NCBI GenBank assembly: GCA_037481695.1
Contig: JBBFLE010000011.1
Coordinates: 1-64,000, forward strand
Origin: a bacterium
Lineage (GTDB): Bacteria; Desulfobacterota; Desulfocorpusculales; Desulfocorpusculum
Length of the DNA: 64,000 bases
Direction: 5' to 3'
The notes under the pieces are model-generated. The model had not been told where the DNA came from and did not search any database. It saw only the letters and a list, made by a program, of their open reading frames with translations. Each line of letters begins with the position of its first letter. Within the stretch, counting starts at the first letter, position 1. The position numbers and the translations under genes are program-made. Below, piece after piece: positions 49,935 through 57,480 of the stretch.

Positions 49935-50300
49935 TCACGTCCCCACTCGAGCGAGGAGCTCCTCTACCAGCTCCCTGATCTTCTCTTTGGCTTCGGCGAG
50001 GGCCTCGCGGCCCTTGGGTGTGGCCAGGTAATATCTCCTCAGCTTGCCCTCCACCACCTCGCCGCGGCTTGCCAGGTATCCGTGCTCCTCCAGGCCGTGC
50101 AGAATGGGGTAAAGGGTCCCCGGGCTCAAGTTATACCCATGCCGGGCGAGTTCCTCCTTGATGCCCGTGCCATAGATGGGCCCCTCACAGGCGTGATGCA
50201 GGATGTGGATGCGCACAAACCCCAAGAAAAAGAACTGCAGCATACGACTCCCGCCGCCGTCTTCTCTACCTTTTCCGGTGACCATCTGGGATTCTCTCAT
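49935..50300 (-). CDS. PadR-family transcriptional regulator
   Basis: The 121-residue protein has the winged-helix core of PadR: FFFLGFVRIHILHHACEGPIYGTGIKEELA near 22-50, then LSPGTLYPILHGLEEHGYLAS, KLRRYYLATPKGREALAEA and a C-terminal helix. ATG 50300 has GGAGG 6-7 bases upstream and overlaps the stop of the TauE gene, so the two are cotranscribed. The inverted repeat at 51139-51157 over the operon promoter is its likely binding site, giving autoregulation. The ligand is unknown; the TauE partner suggests a sulfur compound. Confidence 0.87.
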   Translation of the reverse strand: MRESQMVTGKGREDGGGSRMLQFFFLGFVRIHILHHACEGPIYGTGIKEELARHGYNLSPGTLYPILHGLEEHGYLASRGEVVEGKLRRYYLATPKGREALAEAKEKIRELVEELLARVGT

Positions 50301-51097
50301 ATTAGTCCTCCCATCAATCCCAGGGCAACCAGCAGCAACAGACCTCCAACGATGATTTGCACGGCCCTCATGGTCACCTTCTTCATGAGACGCGTCCCCA
50401 TGAAGGCCCCTGCGAATGCGGCCAGTGTAGTCAAAGCCACGATTCCTAGACCACCAGCCTCTTTGATCGACTGGAAGTGGTCCAGGAAGAAGGCCACCCC
50501 GTATGTTGCAAGACGCGTCACATCCACCACCACCGCGCATACAACACCGGTGGTGATAAAGGCTTCCTTTCCAAGCCCGCACTTCAGAAGCACTGCCGAA
50601 CGCAACGCCCCCTGATGGCCCGAGAGCCCTCCGAAGAACCCCGAGAGTGCTCCGCCCAATGGGAGGTGCCTTTTATCCAGTCTGATCCGGGCCTCCAGGC
50701 TCGGGGCCAGCTCCAGAACAGCAAAGGCGGCGATGAGTGCGCCCAGGACCAGCTTCACAAGGGAGACCTGGAAGGTGCTCCCCGCCAACGTGTAGCTCCC
50801 AATCGCAGGGAAGTGCGCCAATGCGGTGAGAAGCCATGCGCCGGCTATTGCCGCCAGTGCTCCAGGAAGGGCGAAGCGAGCCACAACGCCCCAGTCCGCG
50901 CGGCGGCCCAGGAGCGCCAGCTTGAATAGGTTGTTGGCCAGGTGTACCACCCCGGTGGCGGCCACGGCCACCTCAACGGGAAAGAAGATGGCGAATGCTG
51001 GCATGAGAATGGTGCCCAGGCCAAATCCCGAGAAAAGGGTCAATCCGGATGCTGTCAGGGCCACCAGGGGCAGAAGCAATTGGGATAGGCTTAACAT
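50297..51097 (-). CDS. TauE/SafE family membrane permease (putative sulfite/organosulfonate exporter)
   Basis: The 266-residue protein has about eight hydrophobic segments and the family pattern. It begins LLPLVALTASGLTLFSGFGLGTILMPAFAIFFPV and has VHLANNLFKLALLGRRADW near 52. GALSGFFGGLSGHQGALRSAVL is near 147 and MGTRLMKKVTMRAVQIIVGGLLL is at the end. Family members are linked to export of sulfite, sulfoacetate or other sulfur anions. ATG 51097 is used; TTG 51103 is 6 bases nearer the AAGG ribosome-binding site and also possible. It leads the operon with padR. Confidence 0.85.
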   Translation of the reverse strand: MLSLSQLLLPLVALTASGLTLFSGFGLGTILMPAFAIFFPVEVAVAATGVVHLANNLFKLALLGRRADWGVVARFALPGALAAIAGAWLLTALAHFPAIGSYTLAGSTFQVSLVKLVLGALIAAFAVLELAPSLEARIRLDKRHLPLGGALSGFFGGLSGHQGALRSAVLLKCGLGKEAFITTGVVCAVVVDVTRLATYGVAFFLDHFQSIKEAGGLGIVALTTLAAFAGAFMGTRLMKKVTMRAVQIIVGGLLLLVALGLMGGLI

Positions 51098-51138
51098 ATG
51101 CAAGGGACCTTAATAAACGGATATAGATATCGTTTTAC

Positions 51139-51157
51139 AATATCGGTATACGATATT
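51139..51157. promoter_or_regulatory. probable PadR operator
   Basis: AATATCG (51139-51145) and CGATATT (51151-51157) form a perfect 7-bp inverted repeat around GTATA; a third ATATCG half-site lies at 51127-51132. The repeat overlaps the -10 box of the tauE-padR promoter. Confidence 0.65.
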
Positions 51158-51181
51158 ATTTGACCCCTTTTCGACAGTCAA
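51153..51181 (-). promoter_or_regulatory. promoter for the tauE-padR operon
   Basis: On the minus strand TTGACT (51176-51181), a 17-base spacer and TAATAT (51153-51158). It lies about 55 bases before the TauE start and is overlapped by the ATATCG inverted repeat. Confidence 0.7.
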
Positions 51182-51296
51182 GCCCAGAGTGCCTTTTACT
51201 GCAGTGCTCTCTTACACCATCAGTATCTTTTACACTGCCCAAGGGAGAACAGATCCCGTTTCCAGAGGATCAGCCATTTGGGGTCTCTTTTACGAT

Positions 51297-51800
51297 TCAG
51301 ATTTTTTGTGCCCGGATCCCTGAGTAAACAGCCTTGCAGATTCCAGACACGCCGCCTTTGAGTCCTTGGGGGTTCTTGAAGCCCTCTGTGGCGCGGAGGC
51401 TTTCCAGGTAGGAGTCCGCATCCAGGAATGCCGCGGCCTCTTGGGATTCCCCGGTCACGATCTTGAAGAGCCAGCCCCCGCCGTATGGTTCTTGGTTTAC
51501 CAAGGAGGGCTCCTCTTTGGCCTTGCCATTGTAATTTATCCTGCCCGAGAGCGGCGACTCGATGTACATTATTTTTGCCGTGATGGCAAAGGCCACGCTG
51601 GCGCCTTTCTCGACAGCCTCTCCATCCGAGGCCAGCCAGTCCAGTCCGTTGATACCCCCCAACAGGACCAGTGCAGGCTCGCTCAGGCCAAAGGTGAATG
51701 CCGAACCATCCCTCATCACCCAAAGACCCTGCTTGCCCTCATATTGACGGTCCTCGGGTATTTGCACGCGTTTTCCGAGGAATTTCTCGATAATGGCCAT
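51297..51800 (-). CDS. atypical GcvH-like lipoyl-domain protein
   Basis: The 167-residue protein resembles glycine cleavage H protein: FTFGLSEPALVLLGGINGLDWL near 36-57, GEAVEKGASVAFAITAKIMYI, SPLSGRINYN, EEPSLVNQEPYGGGWLFKIV and DADSYLESL. The lipoyl Lys of normal GcvH is eight residues before the Pro of SPxSG; here the only candidate Lys (TAKIM) is seven before, implying a one-residue deletion. A C-terminal extension of about 25 residues has one Cys (GGVSGICKAVYSG). GGAGGG precedes ATG 51800. No gcvT or gcvP is near, so a role outside glycine cleavage, perhaps lipoate-linked sulfur chemistry, is possible but inferred. Confidence 0.75.
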   Translation of the reverse strand: MAIIEKFLGKRVQIPEDRQYEGKQGLWVMRDGSAFTFGLSEPALVLLGGINGLDWLASDGEAVEKGASVAFAITAKIMYIESPLSGRINYNGKAKEEPSLVNQEPYGGGWLFKIVTGESQEAAAFLDADSYLESLRATEGFKNPQGLKGGVSGICKAVYSGIRAQKI

Positions 51801-51893
51801 GGTTTTGTCCCTCCCCGGTTGCATTTTTCCGGTTATCCCAGAGGCCGCCTTGCGGGCAAAGCCACTCACACCAGTGTCTGCCCCAAAGCGCGG

Positions 51894-52251
51894 CTATATT
51901 GTTTCCTGAAGCTTTGGAGAATCTTGGGTAAAAAAACCAAAATACCAAGGGCCCAAGGAAAGGGCCAGCTTCCAGGAGAATAGCTGCCCCCCCCAGCTTC
52001 CCTTTGCCCGGATTTCCTTGATGATGCCTACAAAGAAAAAGAAGACAAAGGTTCCTACGATGATTCCTAAGGGATCTCCATGAAGGCCCCAGGACCCTAG
52101 AATCCTGCCTGCTCCATGAGCCTTGCCATACGCTCTGTACTAGGCCGGTTCCAGCTGGTGTGAGGCGAGCAACAGCCACGAAAACCACAATGAAGGCCAA
52201 GAAGATCCCGGCCTTTGGCCTGGTTTTTCTGGCTGTGTTGCCTGGTCTCAT
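51894..52251 (-). pseudogene. hypothetical two-helix membrane protein, apparently frameshifted
   Basis: The ATG at 52251 has AGGGTGAT about 8 bases upstream and starts a membrane-type sequence (AGIFLAFIVVFVAVARLTPAG). The frame then loses protein character, while the next frame reads LHGDPLGIIVGTFVFFFFVG, then IIKEIRAKGSWGGQLFSWKL, and stops at 51894. Removing one base from the run of four C at 52087-52090 (plus strand) would join them into a protein of about 118 residues with two helices. I cannot name a family. It lies between the GcvH-like gene and the thioredoxin-like gene. The frameshift may be a sequencing error. Confidence 0.4.
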
Positions 52252-52356
52252 GAGATCACCCTGCGCCAGGCCTCCTGTATCAGGGTGTTTTCTGGAGCAT
52301 TCTTAACCTTCTGGCTCAGGCTATTTCTTGAAAGATCAAGCCAGCAAGAGCTCCTT

Positions 52357-52638
52357 CTAGGGCTGCGGTTTGAGAGGGTCTAGATGACGGCATATGGCTT
52401 TCTCCAGCTCATCTTGGCCAATGTCTGACCCTTGTATCACCACCTCATCGCCAACCATAATGGCCGGGGCAGCGGGAAGGCCCGACTCCAAGTACTGGGG
52501 GCTCTGGTAATGAGCCCTGGGATTGGATCTCAGTTGGATCTCAATGGGGTACTTGACATCCAGCCTGGGGGCCATTTCCTTGAAATGGGTTCACGTTTTG
52601 CCACTTGGTTCGTTCAGAAAAAAAACTACCTTTAACAT
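52357..52638 (-). CDS. thioredoxin-fold protein with in-frame TGA, candidate selenoprotein
   Basis: AGGAGG (52644-52649) lies 5 bases before ATG 52638. The frame reads MLKVVFFLNEPSGKT, then TGA (52591-52593) as codon 16, then THFKEMAPRLDVKYPIEIQL and a thioredoxin-like half with the cis-Pro segment GLPAAPAIMVGDEVVIQGSD. It ends at 52357. The TGA falls after the first beta strand, where thioredoxin-fold proteins carry the redox Cys. Reading it as selenocysteine gives a complete 93-residue protein; ending there would leave a 15-residue peptide. A perfect 7-bp hairpin starts two bases after the TGA. The alternative is an inactivated gene, or a start at ATG 52575 that lacks the active site. No sel genes are in the window. 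Confidence 0.6.
52572..52588 (-). promoter_or_regulatory. hairpin directly downstream of the in-frame TGA (SECIS-like candidate)
   Basis: On the mRNA, CCAUUUC pairs perfectly with GAAAUGG around an AAG loop, two bases after the UGA. The loop contains a G, but it lies closer to UGA than the usual bacterial SECIS, so its role is uncertain. Confidence 0.35.
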
Positions 52639-52652
52639 CTCATCCTCCTGTT

Positions 52653-52821
52653 TCAAGGCTTGCCCATGCAGGGCATTGTGATCCGGTTCAGAAACTGATC
52701 TGGCAGGATGTAGTCCAGGAATTTCACATGTATTCTATCCTTCTCAGCTGTGTCAAGAAAAAAACACCCCAATCTCCAACCACACAGGCAAAATTGCCTC
52801 TGGTAGAATAAGACACTCCAC
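52653..52821 (-). pseudogene. small hypothetical protein, probable frameshift
   Basis: One frame reads ECLILPEAILPVWLEIGVFF up to a poly-T tract (seven A at 52758-52764 on the plus strand). A second frame continues as LDTAEKDRIHVKFLDYILPD and then QFLNRITMPCMGKP, with its stop 5 bases before the ribosome-binding site of the thioredoxin-like gene. Removing one base of the run would join them into a protein of about 55 residues from GTG 52821. The two halves look more protein-like together than either full frame alone. No family is recognised. Confidence 0.3.
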
Positions 52822-52883
52822 CTCGGGAACATCTCGAGGCTTAGGCCCATTGCTTGATCTGGCCTGTTGTCCTGGTTTGAGGC

Positions 52884-53396
52884 TTATTGAGACGGCAAAA
52901 CAGATGAGCCGCATTCCCCAGGATCCCCATGGATCTTTTCCAGGGCGTGCGGTATGGCCGGGAGCAAAACCAAGAGGTTTTCCCTTACTGCCTTAGGACT
53001 TCCTGGGAGGTTCACCACTAAAGTCTTTTTCCTTAAGCCCACTAGGCCCCGAGAGAGCATGGCATGGGGTGTCTTGGACATGGAGGCCGAGCGCATGGCC
53101 TCTGCCATGCCAGGTATTTCCTTTTCCAGCAAAGGCCTTGTGGCCTCCGGTGTCACATCTCTTGGATGAACTCCGGTGCCACCTGTCGTGATGATCAGGT
53201 CCACTTCCTCTGTGTCAGCCCACTCTATTATGGCCTTCTGGATTTCAAACACCTCGTCCGGGACCACCCGGTAATGCTCAAGCCTTGCACCCAGAGGCTC
53301 AAGGAGTTCCCTTATGGCCGGAGCGCTCAGGTCCTCTCTGATGCCTGCAGCCCCACGGTCGCTGACCGTCAGAACCGCATATCTAAAAGAGCTCAT
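52884..53396 (-). CDS. mog: molybdopterin adenylyltransferase-like protein (MogA/MoaB)
   Basis: This enzyme activates molybdopterin with AMP before molybdenum insertion. The 170-residue protein has the MoCF-domain motifs: YAVLTVSDRGAAGIREDLSAP near 6-26, VDLIITTGGTGVHPRDVTPEAT near 67-88 and VVNLPGSPKAVREN near 130. ATG 53396 overlaps the end of the MOSC gene. Together they form a molybdenum-cofactor pair, implying molybdo- or tungsto-enzymes elsewhere in the genome. Whether it acts as MogA or MoaB cannot be decided. Confidence 0.9.
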   Translation of the reverse strand: MSSFRYAVLTVSDRGAAGIREDLSAPAIRELLEPLGARLEHYRVVPDEVFEIQKAIIEWADTEEVDLIITTGGTGVHPRDVTPEATRPLLEKEIPGMAEAMRSASMSKTPHAMLSRGLVGLRKKTLVVNLPGSPKAVRENLLVLLPAIPHALEKIHGDPGECGSSVLPSQ

Positions 53397-53866
53397 CCGG
53401 GCCTCTCTTTTTCCACCTGGATCAGGTCTCCGGCCTTGACCACTCCGCCCCTTATCACCCTGGCGAATATTCCCTCGGTGGGCATTATGCACTGGCCCAC
53501 CTGCTGAAATATGGCGCAGCCGGAGTGGCACTGCTTGCCGATCTGGGTTATTTCCAAGACCGCCTCACTGCCCACTTTCAGGCGGGTTCCTATGGGCAGA
53601 CTAAGCAGGTCCAGGCCTTCAGTAGTTATGTTCTCAGCAAAGTCTCCAGGCCTGACATCCAAGCCTTTGCCTTGCATCTTCTTGATGCTCTCCATGCCCA
53701 GGAGGCTCACCTGTCTGTGCCAGGCCCCGGCATGGGCGTCCCCCTCGGCGCCCCACTCCACCAAAAGATGCAACTCCTCCACGTTTCTTTTGGGCACGCC
53801 CTTTTCGTCGCTGATGGACACCTGCAACACCCTGGCCTGCCTGCTCTTGTTCATGTTGCTTGTCAT
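53393..53866 (-). CDS. MOSC-domain protein
   Basis: The 157-residue protein has the MOSC fold found in molybdenum-cofactor sulfurases and related proteins. Visible features are ARVLQVSISDEKGVPKR near 9, VEWGAEGDAHAGAWHRQVSLLG near 33, PGDFAENITTEGLDLLSLPIG near 70 and the conserved Cys in GKQCHSGC near 107. Free-standing MOSC proteins probably bind or carry sulfur for the cofactor. ATG 53866 overlaps the stop of the upstream gene (ATGA). Mog follows with another ATGA overlap, so all three are translationally coupled. Confidence 0.87.
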   Translation of the reverse strand: MTSNMNKSRQARVLQVSISDEKGVPKRNVEELHLLVEWGAEGDAHAGAWHRQVSLLGMESIKKMQGKGLDVRPGDFAENITTEGLDLLSLPIGTRLKVGSEAVLEITQIGKQCHSGCAIFQQVGQCIMPTEGIFARVIRGGVVKAGDLIQVEKERPG

Positions 53867-54348
53867 GTCTTTCGCTCTACCATGAGCTTCTTGGCGGCCA
53901 CCACCACAGGATTGGGAAGGTTTCTGGATCTGGCCACCTCCTTGAGCTCCTTTTCCCTCAGGTGGCCAAGCAGCCTCAGGCTTTCTTTCACCGGAGTCCT
54001 GGGATTGTTCACAAGGGCTACTTTCACGGAATAATACTTGAGCCAATCCCTGTTCTTGAGTATGAGTCGGAGCACTTCCTCATCCACACTTCGAGAGGCT
54101 GCTATACGCTCTATCTCTTTTTCCGTGATCCTCGGGTTCTGGATAACAGATACCTGAACTGATCTCACAGGATCCCTGATGAGGATAGAGCGAACCTCCC
54201 GGTTGCCCAAAAGAGCCAGCTTCATCCTTTCAGCCACTGTCATTCGCTGAATCTGCAATAGCAGTGTAGCTCTCTCTTGGTCATTCCCGGGTTGAGCCTC
54301 TGCCAGCTGACGGATCTTGGTATCAGATGATTGCTCCTCAGGTTCCAT
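53863..54348 (-). CDS. conserved hypothetical helical-repeat protein
   Basis: The 161-residue protein is built of short helical repeats of the form LLGNREVRSILIRDPVRSVQ, VSVIQNPRITEKEIERIAAS and KVALVNNPRTPVKESLRLLG. This resembles HEAT-like or leucine-rich-variant repeats. I know similar conserved hypothetical proteins from delta-proteobacterial genomes, without a function. ATG 54348 is preceded by GGTGGGG; GTG 54381 is an alternative start. It is coupled to the MOSC and mog genes by ATGA overlaps. Confidence 0.7.
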   Translation of the reverse strand: MEPEEQSSDTKIRQLAEAQPGNDQERATLLLQIQRMTVAERMKLALLGNREVRSILIRDPVRSVQVSVIQNPRITEKEIERIAASRSVDEEVLRLILKNRDWLKYYSVKVALVNNPRTPVKESLRLLGHLREKELKEVARSRNLPNPVVVAAKKLMVERKT

Positions 54349-54493
54349 GATCCCCACCTGTCCTGTGACCAGTCGGTTCACCCAGGAGCTTCCCGATCGA
54401 AACTGGGTTCTGTTTGATTTTCAGTTCCACTCCCAGGCCTTGACACTTGGGACACCAGTAAGTGTTTCAGGCTAAGCCTGACCCCTCAGCACA

Positions 54494-56587
54494 CTAGGCC
54501 TCTTCCTTGGCCACCTTGGCCTGTTGGATCACTTTTTCACTCAGGTGCCCAGGCACCTCATCGTAATGGGAAAACTCCATGGTATAGGATCCCCTGCCGC
54601 TGGTGATGGAGGTAAGATCAGGTTCATAAAGCAGCAGCTCTGCGTAAGGAACCTGGGCCTTTATTACCTTAAAAGCCCCTTTGTCCTCCATTCCAAGGAC
54701 CCTTCCTCTTCGTCCATTGAGGTCCCCTATGATGTCTCCCATGTACTCCTCGGGGACGGTTACCTCCACGTTCATTATGGGCTCCAAGAGAACCGGGCTC
54801 GCCTCCATGACTCCCTTCTTGAAACACATGGATGCGGCTATCTTGAATGCCATATCCGAAGAGTCCACCTCATGGGATTTTCCGTCGTAAAACCGAACCT
54901 TTATGTCTGTTACAGGGTATCCAGCCAAGGGACCTGAAGTCATTGCCTCCTGAACACCCTTTTCCACGGCCGGAACGAAATTTCTGGGCACATTCATACC
55001 CGTGAGGTTCTCCAAGAATTCATAACCCTGGCCCCTTGGCAGCGGAGAGATGTCAAAGTGTACTTCTGCAAACTGACCACGTCCTCCAGTCTGCTTCTTG
55101 TGCCTGTAAATGACCCCCTTCTTGGCTGTTTTTATGGTCTCCCTATAGGGCACCTTGGGTGTCTTCATGTTCACTTCCAGGCCGAACTTGCGCTTCAACT
55201 TCTCCACGGCCACATCCAGATGGGATCGTCCCATTCCCTGAAGGATGATCTCCCTGGTCTGTTCATCACGGGTGAGCCTTAAAGTGGGATCCTCCTCCAA
55301 GAGCTTCTGGAGCGAAGTCATGACTTTGTCCTCATCTTCCCTGGTCTTGGGTTCGATGGCATAAGATATTATGGCAGGTGGAAGGGGGCTCAGCTCATAG
55401 ATGATGGGGGCCTTTTCATCGCACAAAGTGTCACCGGTCCTGGTTTCCTTTAATTTGGCCACTGCCACTATGGCCCCGGGTCCAGCACTTTCAATGGGGT
55501 TTTGGCTCTTGCCCTGTAGAAGCATGAGCTGCCCAAAACGCTCCTTTGTGGAACGGGTGGAGTTGTACACCGTAGAGTCAGGTGTGAGAGTTCCCGAAAC
55601 TATCCTAAAGATACTGAGCTTGCCAGCGTAAGGATCTGTGAGGGTCTTAAAAACAAAAGCTGAAAAGGGGGCCTCTGGTGTGGGTTCCCTGGTGGCCGTC
55701 TCCTGGGTGGCACCTGGCACTCTGCCCTGCCGCGCTGGACGCTGGGCAGGGGAGGGGAGAAGGCGCAACATGGCCTCCATCAACTGAACCACCCCGAGGT
55801 TCAAAGTGGCAGAGCCACAAAGCACAGGAGTCAATTTTCCTGAAATAGCCCCTGAGGTAAGACCCTTTAAGATCTCCTCTTCGCTCAGGACCCCCTCCTC
55901 CAGGTACTTCTCCATGAGTTCATCATCAGCCTCTGCCACGTCTTCCACCAGCTTTTCTCTGAATTCTTTTGCTTTCTCCCCGTACTGGGAAGGGATCTCC
56001 TCTGTAGTGAAATTGCCTGAGCCATCTTTCTTGTAAACCATGGCTTTCATGGCAACCAGATCTATGACTCCCTGGAAATTTGCTTCTTCTCCCAGGGGTA
56101 TCTGCAAGACCAGGGGCCTCAGCCTTAGGATGGATCGGATGTCTTCCAGGGTCTTGAAAAAATCGGCCCGCTCTCTGTCCATCTTGTTGACAAAGATCAA
56201 GCATGGTAGCCCCAGGTCCCGGCACCTTTGCCAGGCCTTTTCGGTCTGAACTTTGACACCGTCTATGGCCTCCACAACCACCACCGCGCCATCCACAGCA
56301 TCTAGGGCCAAAAAGGTGTCTGCAAAAAAGTTGCTGTCTCCAGGGGTGTCGGCCAGGTAAACATGGTGCTTTTTCCAGTCCAGATAGCCAAAGGCTGTTC
56401 CCAGGGACTTGACTCGCCTTACTTCCTCTGGTTCAAAATCCATGACCGTGGAGCCGTCTTCCACGCGGCCCATCCTGGTGGTGACCTTGGCGTTGAACAA
56501 GATGCTTTCCGCCAAGGAGGTCTTCCCGCAGCCCGCGTGACCTACCAGGGCCAGACTTCTTACGCTGTTGACATCCGCTGCTCCCAT
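54494..56587 (-). CDS. elongation factor G paralogue (EF-G-2 type)
   Basis: The 697-residue GTPase has EF-G domain order. The P-loop GHAGCGKTS is near 17, and NKMDRERADF is near 134. Domain II is near 310-390, EVNMKTPKVPYRETIKTAKKG near 475, and domains IV-V end near 680. The switch-II motif that reads DTPGH in translocating EF-G is DTPGDSNF here, so the His that positions the hydrolytic water is replaced by Asp. The switch-I region (RRVKSLGTAF) also departs from RGITI. This matches the EF-G-2 group known from Thermus and other bacteria. It is unlikely to be the main translocase. Confidence 0.88.
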   Translation of the reverse strand: MGAADVNSVRSLALVGHAGCGKTSLAESILFNAKVTTRMGRVEDGSTVMDFEPEEVRRVKSLGTAFGYLDWKKHHVYLADTPGDSNFFADTFLALDAVDGAVVVVEAIDGVKVQTEKAWQRCRDLGLPCLIFVNKMDRERADFFKTLEDIRSILRLRPLVLQIPLGEEANFQGVIDLVAMKAMVYKKDGSGNFTTEEIPSQYGEKAKEFREKLVEDVAEADDELMEKYLEEGVLSEEEILKGLTSGAISGKLTPVLCGSATLNLGVVQLMEAMLRLLPSPAQRPARQGRVPGATQETATREPTPEAPFSAFVFKTLTDPYAGKLSIFRIVSGTLTPDSTVYNSTRSTKERFGQLMLLQGKSQNPIESAGPGAIVAVAKLKETRTGDTLCDEKAPIIYELSPLPPAIISYAIEPKTREDEDKVMTSLQKLLEEDPTLRLTRDEQTREIILQGMGRSHLDVAVEKLKRKFGLEVNMKTPKVPYRETIKTAKKGVIYRHKKQTGGRGQFAEVHFDISPLPRGQGYEFLENLTGMNVPRNFVPAVEKGVQEAMTSGPLAGYPVTDIKVRFYDGKSHEVDSSDMAFKIAASMCFKKGVMEASPVLLEPIMNVEVTVPEEYMGDIIGDLNGRRGRVLGMEDKGAFKVIKAQVPYAELLLYEPDLTSITSGRGSYTMEFSHYDEVPGHLSEKVIQQAKVAKEEA

Positions 56588-56757
56588 CTTTCTACCTCGA
56601 TTCTAGGTTGTAAGGTCTCCAACTGGCGTAAAGAATCTCCGCGCTGCTCTTTGAGACCAGGGTTCAAGTTTTCCATTATATATCCTCAAGGGGACAATAA
56701 CTCAAGAGGAAAGCCGAGCTTCGCCTCATCAGGGAGCACATGCAGCCCGACTCTGTG

Positions 56758-56786
56758 TTGACAGCCCATCCAAGGCGTGTTAGAGA
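56758..56786 (+). promoter_or_regulatory. candidate promoter for scpB-rluB
   Basis: TTGACA (56758-56763), a 17-base spacer and TAGAGA (56781-56786) lie about 100 bases before the scpB ATG. On the minus strand TATAAT near 56677-56682 could serve the EF-G gene. Confidence 0.45.
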
Positions 56787-56889
56787 ATCAAAAGGTCACC
56801 CGCAATTGTTCCCCAGCAATCCTCTCCGGCCCAGAAAAAAGGCCATGCGGCCCTGATCCCATGAAGAAGCTTTGGCAGGGAGAGCAGTA

Positions 56890-57480
56890 ATGGAGCTCAA
56901 AAGGATCATTGAAGGGCTGCTCTTTGCAACCCATGAACCGCTAAGCATGGACAAGATCCAGTCACTGCTGGAAGGCGTGGATAGGGCAACGATAAGGGCC
57001 TGTATTGAAAAGCTGGGTAAGGAATACCAGGAGCTGGACAGAAGTTTCAGGTTGGTGGAGGTGGCGGGGGGATACCAGCTTCGCACCGTGGAGGAACTCG
57101 CCCCGTGGGTGCGCAAGCTCAGACGACAAAGCCCCCCTCGTCTGAGCCAGGCCTCCATGGAAACCCTTGCTGTCATAGCTTACAGGCAACCTGTCACCAG
57201 GGCCGAAGTGGAATACATAAGGGGCGTGGATTGTGGGGCTGTGGTAAGGAGCTTGATGGAGAAAGGGCTCATAAAGATCCTGGGCAGGAAAGATGGGCCA
57301 GGCAGACCTCTGCTTTATGGAACCTCCAAGAAGTTCCTGGAGGTTTTCGGTCTCAAGGATCTTTCAAGTCTGCCTGCCCTCAGTGAGCTGGAGGACTTGC
57401 CCCGGGTGGAACCTCCGGCCCAGATGGAGGAGGAAGCCTCCGGTGGCACGGGGAGAGATCAAGAGGAATTCTCCCAATGA
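56890..57480 (+). CDS. scpB: segregation and condensation protein B
   Basis: ScpB joins ScpA and SMC in the condensin complex that organises the chromosome. The 196-residue protein has two winged-helix units: MELKRIIEGLLFATHEPLSMDKIQ at the start, QLRTVEELAPWVRKLR near 64, and SQASMETLAVIAYRQPVTRAEVEYIRGVD near 85-113. GLIKILGRKDGPGRPLLYGTSKKFLEVFGL follows near 127-155. ATG 56890 has GGGAG about 8 bases upstream. Its stop overlaps the rluB start. scpA is not visible in the window. Confidence 0.93.
   Translation: MELKRIIEGLLFATHEPLSMDKIQSLLEGVDRATIRACIEKLGKEYQELDRSFRLVEVAGGYQLRTVEELAPWVRKLRRQSPPRLSQASMETLAVIAYRQPVTRAEVEYIRGVDCGAVVRSLMEKGLIKILGRKDGPGRPLLYGTSKKFLEVFGLKDLSSLPALSELEDLPRVEPPAQMEEEASGGTGRDQEEFSQ

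Noticed and set aside
49659-50615. Long plus-strand open frame of 318 codons across the PadR and TauE genes
   Set aside because: It is antisense to two recognisable genes, has no ribosome-binding site and begins inside the 37-bp repeat region.
54467-54481. Palindrome TCAGGCTAAGCCTGA after the EF-G gene as a terminator
   Set aside because: No T-run follows on either strand and the loop would be one base; role unclear.
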